NCBI GenBank assembly: GCA_947581825.1 | Contig: CANPVP010000004.1 | Coordinates: 143,000 to 206,999, forward strand | Direction of reading: 5' to 3' | DNA length: 64,000 bases | Source: an uncultured Clostridia bacterium | Lineage (GTDB): Bacteria > Bacillota > Clostridia > TANB77 > CAG-508 | Shown: positions 53,682-63,936 of the stretch, in pieces | Layout: the number at the start of each line of letters is the position of its first letter | Position numbering within the stretch: position 1 is the first letter of the stretch | Position numbers and translations under genes: made by a program | Notes under the pieces: model-generated | What the model was told of the DNA's origin: nothing | The model's database searches: none | What the model saw: only the letters and a program-made list of their open reading frames with translations

Positions 53682-54809
53682 ATGAAAAAAGTCCTTATTT
53701 TTTATGGTTCCTACGGTGGTGGACATTTATCTGCTGCAAATTCCATAAAAGAAGAGTTAAATGAAATAGATTCTAATATAGAAGTCAAAACTATTGACTG
53801 TATTCAATATGTAAATAAAGCTATAAACAAACTTTCAACAACAGCTTATAACGAAATGGCGAAAAAAGCTCCATGGGCATGGGGAAAAATTTACTCTGGT
53901 TCCAAAAGAGGACCTTTAGCTCATTTCACAACAAATTCAAATAAAATAATGGCATTAAAATTGAATAGATTAATAAGAACAGAAAATCCTGATTTAATAA
54001 TTTCAACTCATCCATTTGCAACTCAAATGTGTGCTTTCTTAAAAAAGAAAAATGCAATGAATGTTAAATTAGCAACTATTTTAACTGATTATGCTCCACA
54101 TGATCAATGGCTTGTTTTTTCTGAGTATTGTGAATATTTTTTTGTTGCACATGATGATATGAAAAAGGCCTTAATAAAAAAGGGAATTGATTCTAATAAA
54201 ATATATGCTACAGGAATTCCCCTTTCAAATAGATTTTTAATGCATTATAATAAGGAAGAAATTTTAAATGCTTTAGGATTAAAAAAAGATAAAACTACAA
54301 TATTATTTTTTGCAGGCGGAAAATTTGGTTTAGGTAAGAGCAATACCTATGAAATTCTAAGAACTCTTGCCGAAAAATTTTCAGATATACAAGTTATTGC
54401 AATATCTGGAAAAAATGAAAAAATGAAAAAAGAATTTGATACCATAGTTTCAGAAACATATTCACAAGACAATATCAAAGTTTTAGAATACACCAATATG
54501 GTTCCTCAACTAATGACTATTTCAGATTTAGTAATTACAAAGCCAGGTGGTCTTACAATTACAGAAAGCCTAGCTTCTGGACTACCAATTATTATTATTA
54601 ATCCTATTCCTGGTCAAGAAGAAGAAAATGCAGAATACTTAGAAGAACATCAAGTTGGTTTATGGTTAAAAAAAGAAGATAACTTACCAGAATTTCTAGA
54701 AAATCTATTTAAATCAAAAATAACAATAAGAAATATGAAAGTTCGTGCCAGATTACTTGCAAAAAAGAACTCTACAAAGGATATTTGTAAAATTTTATTA
54801 GATAATTGA
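53682..54809 (+). CDS. MGDG synthase/UgtP-type glycolipid glycosyltransferase (GT28)
   Basis: 375 residues: N-terminal MGDG-synthase domain (YGSYGGGHLSAANSIKEEL, NELSTTAYNEMAKKAPWAWGKIY-like region, THPFATQM) and a MurG-like C-terminal domain (FFAGGKFGLGKS, VITKPGGLTITESLASGLPIIIINP, quoted in part). Likely transfers glucose or galactose to diacylglycerol at the inner membrane face (UgtP of Bacillus also feeds lipoteichoic acid anchors). Ribosome site TGGAGG. Monocistronic, ahead of purA. Confidence 0.88.
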   Translation: MKKVLIFYGSYGGGHLSAANSIKEELNEIDSNIEVKTIDCIQYVNKAINKLSTTAYNEMAKKAPWAWGKIYSGSKRGPLAHFTTNSNKIMALKLNRLIRTENPDLIISTHPFATQMCAFLKKKNAMNVKLATILTDYAPHDQWLVFSEYCEYFFVAHDDMKKALIKKGIDSNKIYATGIPLSNRFLMHYNKEEILNALGLKKDKTTILFFAGGKFGLGKSNTYEILRTLAEKFSDIQVIAISGKNEKMKKEFDTIVSETYSQDNIKVLEYTNMVPQLMTISDLVITKPGGLTITESLASGLPIIIINPIPGQEEENAEYLEEHQVGLWLKKEDNLPEFLENLFKSKITIRNMKVRARLLAKKNSTKDICKILLDN

Positions 54810-54866
54810 TTGACTTTTTCAATTTAATATATATAATACGTAGTGTGAGAAAATTTTCTCACACTA
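54810..54866 (+). promoter_or_regulatory. purA promoter with hairpin at the transcript start
   Basis: TTGACT (54810-54815), 16-nt spacer, TATAAT (54832-54837), then TAGTGTGAGAAAA paired with TTTTCTCACACTA (54841-54866). The -35 box starts one base after the stop codon of the glycosyltransferase gene. The hairpin could be that gene's terminator (no strong T tract) or a 5' stabilising stem on the purA mRNA. Confidence 0.6.
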
Positions 54867-54934
54867 TATTAATGTCTATCGAATTTACTTATAGTAAATC
54901 TATAGTCAATTAATACTTACACTTTATAAAATGA

Positions 54935-56245
<1,311 letters not shown>

Positions 56246-56260
56246 AACTGAAATTTTCTA

Positions 56261-56297
56261 AAATATACATTATTTAAATAATAATGTATATTTTTTT
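56261..56297 (+). terminator. Terminator downstream of purA
   Basis: AAATATACATTAT pairs with ATAATGTATATTT followed by further T residues; 16 nt after the purA stop codon. Confidence 0.8.
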
Positions 56298-56410
56298 ATT
56301 ATTTCGAATATACTATTAAAAAATGAAGTTTTATTTCTTACAATTAATAATGTCTCTCAGTAAAAAAGTTTATAAATTGCAATATTCTCCCTATTTTGCA
56401 TTAAAAAGTG

Positions 56411-56439
56411 TTGACATTTTAGTTTGTTAGTAATATAAT
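56411..56439 (+). promoter_or_regulatory. Promoter of the initiator tRNA gene
   Basis: TTGACA (56411-56416), 17-nt spacer, TATAAT (56434-56439); perfect consensus boxes, 13 nt before the tRNA. Confidence 0.85.
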
Positions 56440-56452
56440 TAATTTTGTACAT

Positions 56453-56528
56453 CGCGGGGTGGAGCAGTTGGCAGCTCGTCGGGCTCATAACCCGAAGGTC
56501 GGTAGTTCGAGTCTATCCCCCGCAACCA
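56453..56528 (+). tRNA. Initiator tRNA-fMet (CAT)
   Basis: Folds as a tRNA: acceptor CGCGGGG with CCCCGCA, anticodon arm TCGGGCTCATAACCCGA with anticodon CAT, T arm with GTTCGAGTC, and encoded CCA. The first acceptor pair is a C1/A72 mismatch and the anticodon stem ends in three G-C pairs, both marks of the initiator tRNA. Single gene with its own consensus promoter, between purA and mnmA. Confidence 0.96.
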
Positions 56529-56562
56529 AATTAGAATAGCCTTTTGTATTAAAAAGTTAAAT

Positions 56563-56671
56563 TTGACATATTATACAATATTGGCTATATTATTACAGTA
56601 GTTACTTAGTAGGTCGAGTAATTTATGTAACAAAAAAGACTAGGAATCCTGAACAATTTCCTAGTCTTTTT
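56563..56671 (+). ncRNA. Promoter plus terminator upstream of mnmA (attenuator or small RNA)
   Basis: TTGACA (56563-56568), 17-nt spacer, TATATT (56586-56591), then about 35 nt with GTTAC/GTAAC pairing potential and an intrinsic terminator: AAAAAGACTAGGAA with TTTCCTAGTCTTTTT (56632-56671). It would give a transcript of about 75 nt ending 50 nt before mnmA. It could be a leader attenuator for mnmA or an independent small RNA. Confidence 0.55.
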
Positions 56672-56723
56672 GTGAATTAATGTTAAAATTTCTACAAAAA
56701 CAAAAAAAATTTGAGGTGAAATC

Positions 56724-57779
56724 ATGGAATCAAAAAAAAGAGTATTATTAGGAATGAGTGGTGGCGTAGATAGTTCTGTTTCTGCAATTCTTTTAAAAGA
56801 ACAAGGTTATGATGTTATTGGTATAACAATGAAACTTTTTGAAGGAGAACTTGAAGGTAGTTGTTGTAATGTCGATTCAACTATGGATGCAAAACGCGTT
56901 TGTGATTATCTACAAATACCTCATTATACATTAAATTTTCAAGAAGCCTTTAATAAATACGTAATAAATGATTTTATCTGTGAATATAAAAATTGTAGAA
57001 CACCAAATCCATGTATAGAATGTAATAAATATCTAAAGTTTGGTGCTATGTATCAAAAAGCAAAAGAATTAGACTGTGAATATATTGCAACAGGTCATTA
57101 TGCAAAAATAGAATTTAGTGAAAAATACAATCAAAATGTATTAAAACAATCTGATGCAATCGGAAAAGATCAAAGTTATGTATTATATAGCGTTTCTAAG
57201 AACTTATTAGATCACATTCTTTTCCCTCTTGGTAATTTCAAAACAAAGAATGAAATACGTGAAATTGCAAAACAACACAATCTATTAATAGCAAATAAAC
57301 CGGACAGTGAAGATATTTGCTTTATACCAGAAGGCAATTATAAAAATTTCTTAGAAAAAAATTCTGACATAGAAAGGAAAGTTGGAAATATTGTAACATC
57401 ATCTGGAAAAATACTAGGAACTCATCAAGGTTTATATATGTACACAATTGGTCAAAGAAAAGGATTAGGCATATCTCACTCTTCCCCATTATTTGTACTA
57501 GGCTTTAACAAAGAAAAAAATGAATTAATAGTTGGTGAAGAAGCTGAATTATTCAAAAAAGAATTTTTTGTAAATGATATTAATCTACTTGTTGATGAAA
57601 TTCCTGAACAAGTAGATGTAAAAATAAGATATTCTTCTAAAATGTCTAAAGCCAAAATAGTATTAGAAGATTCAAGAATTCATGTTATACTAGAAGAACC
57701 TCAAAAATCAATAACACCTGGTCAATCCGCTGTTTTCTATGATGGAGATATAGTAATTGGTGGCGGTAAAATAGCTTAA
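56724..57779 (+). CDS. mnmA: tRNA-specific 2-thiouridylase MnmA
   Basis: 351 residues: PP-loop GMSGGVDSSVSA, GITMKLF, catalytic Cys in RTPNPCIECNKYLKFG and DSEDICFIPEGNY, KDQSYVLYS, and GQRKGLGI. Makes the 2-thio group of wobble U34 in tRNA Lys, Glu and Gln, using sulfur from a cysteine desulfurase; the SufS enzyme or another desulfurase may supply it. Ribosome site GAGGTGA. Preceded by a terminator-bearing leader. Confidence 0.95.
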   Translation: MESKKRVLLGMSGGVDSSVSAILLKEQGYDVIGITMKLFEGELEGSCCNVDSTMDAKRVCDYLQIPHYTLNFQEAFNKYVINDFICEYKNCRTPNPCIECNKYLKFGAMYQKAKELDCEYIATGHYAKIEFSEKYNQNVLKQSDAIGKDQSYVLYSVSKNLLDHILFPLGNFKTKNEIREIAKQHNLLIANKPDSEDICFIPEGNYKNFLEKNSDIERKVGNIVTSSGKILGTHQGLYMYTIGQRKGLGISHSSPLFVLGFNKEKNELIVGEEAELFKKEFFVNDINLLVDEIPEQVDVKIRYSSKMSKAKIVLEDSRIHVILEEPQKSITPGQSAVFYDGDIVIGGGKIA

Positions 57780-57860
57780 ATTACTTATAAATTTTATTGC
57801 TTTTTATATATTTTTAATATACAATATTTTTAAAGTTTATTATGTACAAATGGTGAAAAA

Positions 57861-59681
57861 ATGAAAAAAACAAATTCGAAAAAATCAAAGAAAAATAAAG
57901 TAATTTCTGAAAGAACAATTATTTTTAAACGTGTTTTTGTCCTGTTAATTTTTGCTCTTATTATAATAGTTGCTCTTATTTTTAGACTGGCATGGCTTCA
58001 ATTTGTAGATGGTCCAAAACTGAAGGAAGCTGCATATAATCAACAAACAATTAACAAGTTGATTGCTCCAAAAAGAGGCAATATATATGATGCTAATGGA
58101 AAAACATTAGCAATAAGTGCTTCTGTTGATACTATTTCTATAAATCCATCTCAAATAGAAGAAGAAGATAAAGAAAAAGTAGCAAAAGGGCTTTCTGAAA
58201 TTTTTAAATTAGATTATAATGAGACTCTAGAAAAAGTTAATTCTACCTCTTCTGTTGTAACAATCGCAAAGAAAGTTGAAAAAGATAAAGTAACAGAACT
58301 TACAACTTGGATGGAAGAAAATAAAATATCAACAGGCATAAATATAGATAAAGATACTAAAAGATATTACCCTTATTCCAATTTAGCATCAAATTTAATT
58401 GGTTTTACAGGAACTGATAATAATGGATTAGATGGAATAGAATTGAAATGGGATTCTGTTCTAGCTGGTACCGCTGGTAAAATAGTAACTACTGGAGATG
58501 TTCATAATAATGAAATCTCCTCTGATAATTCTCAATACATTGATGTTGAAAATGGTAGCAATCTTTATCTAACAATAGATGTAAATGTACAATTAATCGT
58601 AGAAAAATATTTAAAAGAATATGCTGATAAGAACAGTTGCGAAGGTGCTTCTGCTATTATTATGGAACCTTCAACTGGTGAAATTTTAGCAATGGCTTCA
58701 TATCCATCATATAATTTAAATACACCTTTCGAACCAAATGAGAAAATGAAAAAAGATTGGGATAAATTATCTGATGCAGAACAAACCTCTGAACTTCAAA
58801 AAATGTGGAGAAATCGAGTTGTATCTAACACATATGAACCTGGTTCTACTTTCAAAGTATTAATGTCAGCAATTGCTTTAGAAGAAAATATTACAGAAAC
58901 AGATGTAAAAGGAGACTTTCATTGTTCTGGATCTCAAAACGTATCTGGAACATCAATTCATTGTTGGAGATATCCTTCCTCTCATGGTTCTCAAACTTTG
59001 AGAAATGCACTTGCTAACTCTTGTAATCCTGCTTTTATGCAATTAGGAAAACGAATTGGAATCTCTACTTTATATAAATACTTTGAAGCTTTCGGATTAT
59101 TTGATGAAACTGGAATACAAACATCTGGCGAAACTGTTGGTATTTTCCATGATATAAATAATGTAGGTCCTACAGAACTTGCTACTATGTCCTTTGGTCA
59201 AAGATTTACAATTACTCCTTTACAGCTTGTTACCGCTGCATGTTCAATTGCAAACAAGGGAGTTCTCGTTCAACCTAAAATAGTAAAACAAATAGAAAAC
59301 GCTGATACTGGTGCAATAGAAACTATAGACACTGTAGATGTTCGTCAAGTCGTCTCATCAGAAACTGCTGAACAAGTTCTTTCATTAATGGGTTCTGTTG
59401 TATCTGATGGTACTGGAAAGACTGGCGCTGTTAAAGGATATACAATTGGTGGAAAAACTGGTACATCTGAACCACCACCAGGTGAAAAAGGAAATACTGT
59501 TTCATTTTTAGCTACAGCTCCTGCAACTGATCCAGATATAGTAGCCTTAGTAGTTTTTTATAAAACTGGTGGAAACAATCTAGAAGGAAGTAATGTTGCT
59601 GGACCTGCAATGTCAAAAATATTATCCGAAGTATTGCCTTATTTAGGTATAACTTCAAACAATATAGATTCTGCTAAATAA
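57861..59681 (+). CDS. Class B penicillin-binding protein (PBP2/FtsI/SpoVD type)
   Basis: 606 residues: short basic cytoplasmic tail, one transmembrane helix (about 25-48), dimerisation domain (RGNIYDANGKTLAISAS), and transpeptidase domain with active-site STFK (YEPGSTFKVLMSA), SCN (ALANSCNPAFMQLG) and KTGTS (IGGKTGTSEP). No PASTA domain at the C-terminus. Could be the division FtsI, a RodA partner, or the sporulation SpoVD; sequence cues alone do not decide. Ribosome site GGTGA. Not in a dcw cluster. Confidence 0.88.
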   Translation: MKKTNSKKSKKNKVISERTIIFKRVFVLLIFALIIIVALIFRLAWLQFVDGPKLKEAAYNQQTINKLIAPKRGNIYDANGKTLAISASVDTISINPSQIEEEDKEKVAKGLSEIFKLDYNETLEKVNSTSSVVTIAKKVEKDKVTELTTWMEENKISTGINIDKDTKRYYPYSNLASNLIGFTGTDNNGLDGIELKWDSVLAGTAGKIVTTGDVHNNEISSDNSQYIDVENGSNLYLTIDVNVQLIVEKYLKEYADKNSCEGASAIIMEPSTGEILAMASYPSYNLNTPFEPNEKMKKDWDKLSDAEQTSELQKMWRNRVVSNTYEPGSTFKVLMSAIALEENITETDVKGDFHCSGSQNVSGTSIHCWRYPSSHGSQTLRNALANSCNPAFMQLGKRIGISTLYKYFEAFGLFDETGIQTSGETVGIFHDINNVGPTELATMSFGQRFTITPLQLVTAACSIANKGVLVQPKIVKQIENADTGAIETIDTVDVRQVVSSETAEQVLSLMGSVVSDGTGKTGAVKGYTIGGKTGTSEPPPGEKGNTVSFLATAPATDPDIVALVVFYKTGGNNLEGSNVAGPAMSKILSEVLPYLGITSNNIDSAK

Positions 59682-59699
59682 ATTTTAAGGAGGTTAATT

Positions 59700-60197
59700 A
59701 TGCTACAAGGGTCTGCACTTGGATATTTAGTAACATTTATTGTTAGTATGTTACCTATTATAGAACTAAGAGGAGCAATTCCTATTGGAGTGTTTACATT
59801 CCATATTACATATCTAGAAGCATTTATAATATCTGTTATTGGAAATTGTATTCCAATATACTTTATAGTAAAATTTATTGGTCCATTATTTAAATTTTTT
59901 GGAAAATTTAAACCATTCAAAATAATAATAGATTGGGCAACAGAAAAAGCAACAAATAAAATAAAAGAAGATACCAGATTACAAAATTATACATCATTTG
60001 CTTTATTCTTATTCGTAGCTATTCCTATTCCGGGAACTGGCGCATGGGTAGGTTCATTAATTGCAAACTTTTTAGAATTACCATTAAAAAAAGCTTTTCC
60101 TCCTCTTGCTCTTGGGGTTGTTACAGCTGGTATAATTATATTAACACTTACAGCTGGTGCAAACGGTGGTATAAATTATTTATTACAAAAAATGTAA
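59700..60197 (+). CDS. Small multidrug export-like membrane protein (COG2426 type)
   Basis: 165 residues, about four transmembrane helices: MLPIIELRGAIPIGVFTFHI, VIGNCIPIYFIVKFI, FLFVAIPIPGTGAWVGSLIA, and GVVTAGIIILTL. This matches the family annotated as putative small multi-drug export protein; that name has thin experimental support. Ribosome site AAGGAGG, 18 nt after the PBP gene, so co-transcribed with it. Confidence 0.8.
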   Translation: MLQGSALGYLVTFIVSMLPIIELRGAIPIGVFTFHITYLEAFIISVIGNCIPIYFIVKFIGPLFKFFGKFKPFKIIIDWATEKATNKIKEDTRLQNYTSFALFLFVAIPIPGTGAWVGSLIANFLELPLKKAFPPLALGVVTAGIIILTLTAGANGGINYLLQKM

Positions 60198-60263
60198 AAA
60201 AAGCGAACAAAAAACAGGTTCCAAAGACATTACTTTGAAACCTGTTTTTTGTTCCGCTTTTTT
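60196..60263. terminator. Bidirectional terminator between converging genes
   Basis: AAAAAAGCGAACAAAAAACA and GGTTCCAAAG pair with CTTTGAAACC and TGTTTTTTGTTCCGCTTTTT; about 28 bp long with T tracts on both sides, between the COG2426 gene and the AI-2E family gene. Confidence 0.9.
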
Positions 60264-61491
60264 ATATTTCTTCTTCTTTTATAACTTTATCTTCACTTAT
60301 TACTTCTTTTCTTATTCTAGTTCTACGTTTTGGCTTGTTCATTTCTTTAATTTTCTCTTCTTCATACATTTTGTTTTTATATTCAATATAATCTACTAAT
60401 ATTATTTTTACAACTGCTACTACTGGAACTCCTAAGAACATTCCTAAAACTCCAAAGTATGCACCACCTAAAGTTACTGCAAATATAACTAATATCGGAC
60501 TAACCTCAAGTGAAGATCCTATAATTCTAGGATTTATAATATTAGCATCTACTTGTTGTAATGCAATTATAACTATTGCCAACCAAATAGCTTGTGCAAA
60601 TCCCCCTGTAAATATTGTGACTAATATTGCTACACCAACTGCAAATATAGCTCCAAAATAAGGTATTAAATTGAATAAACCTATTGTAAAGCCTAATAAT
60701 CCTGCATATTCAACTTTTAATATAGCCATAGCTATAGATGTTATAATACCAACTACTATAGCATCAACAATTTGTCCTCCTAAAAATTTAAAGAATACAT
60801 CCCCTGCTGTATTAAAATATTTGCAAATCAAATTATATTTTTCATCTTCTTTTACTAAGGCTCTTAAAGCTTTCTTTCCAAATTGAAGAATTGAATCTCT
60901 TTCTAACAAAATATATATTGAAACTATTATTGCTACGAAGAAATCAAAAATTCCACTTGCAATACTAATAACTCCTTTTACATATTCTTTAATACTATCA
61001 AAACTCAAATATTCTTTTAAATTGATACTACTTAATTTCTTTATTTCATTCTCTAAGTCTTCTTTGCTAAATAAATCATTATCTGGTATTGAGTTAATTT
61101 GATTTATGGCTTCATCATAATAACCTGGCCAAGAATTTACTAGTTTAGTTATACTTTCTGAAATTGCTGGAATAATAAATTTTATTGCCATAATAATTAT
61201 TAATACTGCCAAAATATATGTAATGAGAACGCTTAATCCTCTTGCTATTCTATTCAAAAATTTATTATTTGGTTTTTTGTATAAACTTTCAATTTTTTTT
61301 GCTGGCATATATAGCAAGCCTGCTATTAATATTCCCATCGAAAATGGCATTAAAATTCCTAATAAATTGGAAAACCACTGAGTAACATCTGTGAAATTAT
61401 CTAAAGTCTTATATACTGTTATTACAGCTACAGAAAAAATAAACCAGTAAATCCATTTTCCCCAGGGATTAGTTTTTTTAGTACTATTCAT
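60262..61491 (-). CDS. AI-2E family transporter (PerM/YtvI-like)
   Basis: 409 residues, about eight transmembrane helices arranged as in the PF01594-type permeases: paired N-terminal helices, an extracellular helical insert (about 120-200), and a C-terminal half with LLGFTIGLFNLIPYFGAIFAVG, QQVDANIINPRIIGSSLEVSP and GVPVVAVVKIILVDYIE (quoted in part). A charged cytoplasmic tail ends the protein. Substrate is unknown; some relatives are sporulation-linked (YtvI) or sodium/proton antiporters. ATG at 61491 preferred over a GTG two codons upstream. Confidence 0.85.
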   Translation of the reverse strand: MNSTKKTNPWGKWIYWFIFSVAVITVYKTLDNFTDVTQWFSNLLGILMPFSMGILIAGLLYMPAKKIESLYKKPNNKFLNRIARGLSVLITYILAVLIIIMAIKFIIPAISESITKLVNSWPGYYDEAINQINSIPDNDLFSKEDLENEIKKLSSINLKEYLSFDSIKEYVKGVISIASGIFDFFVAIIVSIYILLERDSILQFGKKALRALVKEDEKYNLICKYFNTAGDVFFKFLGGQIVDAIVVGIITSIAMAILKVEYAGLLGFTIGLFNLIPYFGAIFAVGVAILVTIFTGGFAQAIWLAIVIIALQQVDANIINPRIIGSSLEVSPILVIFAVTLGGAYFGVLGMFLGVPVVAVVKIILVDYIEYKNKMYEEEKIKEMNKPKRRTRIRKEVISEDKVIKEEEI

Positions 61492-61545
61492 AACCACATC
61501 ATTCCCTTCCTAAGTACAAACAAAACTTATCCTTCTCATAATATA

Positions 61546-62967
61546 TTAAAATATTTTTTCGAATTTATCCTTTTTGATTTCTTTTGGAACTTCTATAGGA
61601 TATTTTCCTGTAAAGCATCCTGCACAAAAATCTTTTATTCCATATTCTGCTACAATTTTCTTTACATTTTCTAAATCCAAATATTCTAGTGAATCAGCTC
61701 CCATTTCTTCTCTAATTTCTTCTATTGATTTTTGACATGCTATTAAATTTTCTTTTGAATCTATATCAGTTCCAAAGTAACATACATCTATAAAAGGTGG
61801 AGCAGCAATCCTCAAATGAACCTCTTTTGCACCAGCTTTCTTTAATGTTTTTATTAATCTTCTTAAGGTATTACCTCTTACAATAGAGTCATCAACTAAA
61901 ACAATTTTTTTACCTTCAACTGTTGTTTTTATTGGATTCAATTTTAAAGCTACTTGTGCTTTTCTTGTTTTTTGAGTTGATTGTATAAAAGTTCTTCCTA
62001 TATATTTGCTCTTTACAAAAGCTATATCATATGGAATTTTAGAATGTTTTGAATATCCTAAAGCTGCATCTAACCCAGAATCAGGGACTCCTGCAACAAT
62101 ATCAGCATCAACAGGAGCTTGTATACTTAAATACTTTCCTGCCTCTTCTCTAAACTTATGAACATTTAAACCATTAATTGTAGAATCAGGTCTTGCAAAA
62201 TATATATATTCAAATATGCATAAAGTCTCTTTAGCATTATTTCTAGCATCTATTGACTTAACTTCATTATTAGTAACTACAACTAATTCTCCTGGTTTTA
62301 TATCTCTTTCAAAATCTCCTCCAACAATATTAATTGCACAAGATTCTGAAGAAAAAACAATATCTTTACCATTTAGTTTTCCCATACATAATGGTCTAAA
62401 TCCATTAGGATCTCTAACTGCAATTAATTTTTGAGAAGTCATTACCAACAAAGAATATGCACCTTTTATATATTTCATAGCATTAACAATAGCATCTTCA
62501 ATACTATGAGTTTTCAATCTTTCTCTTGCAATTATATAGCATATAACTTCTGTATCACTTGTAGAATTGAAAATTGCACCATTCTTTTGTAACTCTTCTC
62601 TCAATTCAAGTGCATTAGTTAAATTTCCATTGTGAACTACTGCTAAATTTCCCTTTGCATGTCTAATCACCATAGGTTGTGCATTTTCTTTTTTAGGATC
62701 TCCAGTAGTTGAATATCTAACATGTCCTATTGACATTTTACCAGTTGGCATTTGTTCTAATATATGTGGTTTAAAAACACTATTAACTAGTCCAACATCT
62801 TTATGATTAACTATAATACCTCCATCATTTATAGCAATTCCACAACTTTCTTCCCCTCTATGCTGAAGAGTAGATAAACCTACAGCTGTTGGGAAAGCTA
62901 AAGCTTCATTATTATCCATAGAGTATATTCCAAATATACCGCATTCTTCTTTTAATTTATCAAACAT
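61546..62967 (-). CDS. purF: Amidophosphoribosyltransferase PurF
   Basis: 473 residues: short propeptide (MFDKLKEE) before the catalytic Cys of the glutaminase domain (CGIFGIYS), QHRGEESCGIA, HNGNLTN, PRPP motif IVLVDDSIVRGNT, and the Fe-S Cys ligands of the Bacillus type (LCIFEYIYFARPDS, FCAGCFTGKYP). First committed step of purine synthesis; the Fe-S cluster makes it oxygen sensitive. ATG at 62967 after AGGAGAAAG. Divergent from purN. Confidence 0.96.
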   Translation of the reverse strand: MFDKLKEECGIFGIYSMDNNEALAFPTAVGLSTLQHRGEESCGIAINDGGIIVNHKDVGLVNSVFKPHILEQMPTGKMSIGHVRYSTTGDPKKENAQPMVIRHAKGNLAVVHNGNLTNALELREELQKNGAIFNSTSDTEVICYIIARERLKTHSIEDAIVNAMKYIKGAYSLLVMTSQKLIAVRDPNGFRPLCMGKLNGKDIVFSSESCAINIVGGDFERDIKPGELVVVTNNEVKSIDARNNAKETLCIFEYIYFARPDSTINGLNVHKFREEAGKYLSIQAPVDADIVAGVPDSGLDAALGYSKHSKIPYDIAFVKSKYIGRTFIQSTQKTRKAQVALKLNPIKTTVEGKKIVLVDDSIVRGNTLRRLIKTLKKAGAKEVHLRIAAPPFIDVCYFGTDIDSKENLIACQKSIEEIREEMGADSLEYLDLENVKKIVAEYGIKDFCAGCFTGKYPIEVPKEIKKDKFEKIF

Positions 62968-63003
62968 ATCTTTCTCCTTTTTTGAAAGCAAATCTCCAAT
63001 TTA

Positions 63004-63032
63004 ATTATATAATATAATTTTTATTAATTCAA
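63004..63032 (-). promoter_or_regulatory. purF promoter
   Basis: Minus strand TTGAAT (63027-63032), 17-nt spacer, TATAAT (63004-63009), about 37 nt upstream of the purF start. No PurBox pair or purine riboswitch is apparent. Confidence 0.7.
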
Positions 63033-63132
63033 GTTAAAACCTTTTTTCTAAGCTTAATTTGTAAATTTCCTCATAAAACTCTATCATTTTACGAATTAAT
63101 TTGTTATAATCCCATACAAGGAGTGATAACAT

Positions 63133-63708
63133 ATGTATAATTTAGTAGTATTTGCATCAGGAAATGGCACTACATTACAATCAATAATAGATAGCATAAA
63201 TTCTGGTATATTACAAGCACAAATCAAACTTGTAGTATCAAATAATGAAGATGCCTATGCATTAGAAAGAGCAAAAAAAACTAATATAGAAACTTATATA
63301 ATTAGTTCAAAAACAACAGAAGACATAGATATAGAATTAGAAAAGGTTCTATCAAACTATGAAATAGATTTAATAGTACTTGCAGGATATTTAAGAAAAA
63401 TAGGAAATAGATTAATTTCCAAATACACAATAATAAACACTCATCCATCACTATTACCAAAATTTGGAGGCAAAGGAATGTATGGAATGAAAGTTCATAC
63501 AGCAGTTATAGAAGCAAAAGAACAAATAAGTGGAGTTACTTTACACTATGTAAATGAAAATTACGATGACGGAGATATTATAAAACAAACAAAAGTAGAA
63601 ATTCTTCCAAGTGATACCCCAGAAACATTATCTCAAAAAGTACAAAAAGTAGAAAAAATACAATTAATAGAGGCTTTAAAAGAATTTGTAAAAATGAAAG
63701 AAACATAG
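63133..63708 (+). CDS. purN: Phosphoribosylglycinamide formyltransferase PurN
   Basis: 191 residues: ASGNGTTLQSI, VLAGYLRKIG, the folate/catalytic motif NTHPSLLPKFGG, GMKVHTAVIEAKEQISG and YDDGDII with the catalytic Asp. Transfers a formyl group to GAR. Ribosome site AAGGAG. A TATAAT lies at about 63105-63110. Its stop codon overlaps the outer stem of a decayed family A repeat. purM, often next to it, is absent. Confidence 0.95.
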   Translation: MYNLVVFASGNGTTLQSIIDSINSGILQAQIKLVVSNNEDAYALERAKKTNIETYIISSKTTEDIDIELEKVLSNYEIDLIVLAGYLRKIGNRLISKYTIINTHPSLLPKFGGKGMYGMKVHTAVIEAKEQISGVTLHYVNENYDDGDIIKQTKVEILPSDTPETLSQKVQKVEKIQLIEALKEFVKMKET

Positions 63709-63920
63709 AATTTTCTATGTTTTTTTATTTGTTACTACATACTTGGGCTGTTAAGGCTCTGCCTATTGTAGGGGCTGGAGTCCCCGACAGCCCGTAAAAT
63801 TCTATTCTTTTTTATAAAACCCAAAACATTATAATTTTGAAAAAAGCGCATTGAAAGCAATTTTGAAAAATTATAATGTTTTGGGTTAACAAACGAGCGA
63901 GAAAAAAGCATAGAAAATTC
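63708..63920 (+). repeat. Decayed family A repeat carrying nested palindromes
   Basis: Outer arms GAATTTTCTATGTTTTTTTA and AAAAAAGCATAGAAAATTC match copies 2 and 4, and the right-hand ACGAGCGAG remains, but the left core is gone. In its place are a hairpin GGGCTGT/ACAGCCC enclosing GGGGCTGGAGTCCCC (63744-63793) and a 20-bp stem AACCCAAAACATTATAATTT with its complement (about 63817-63887). It follows purN and may serve as its terminator. Confidence 0.6.
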
Positions 63921-63936
63921 GGATAATTATTATTAA

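Noticed and set aside
63063..63132. Purine riboswitch or PurBox between purF and purN
   Set aside because: The short divergent region has no aptamer core or paired PurBox sequences.
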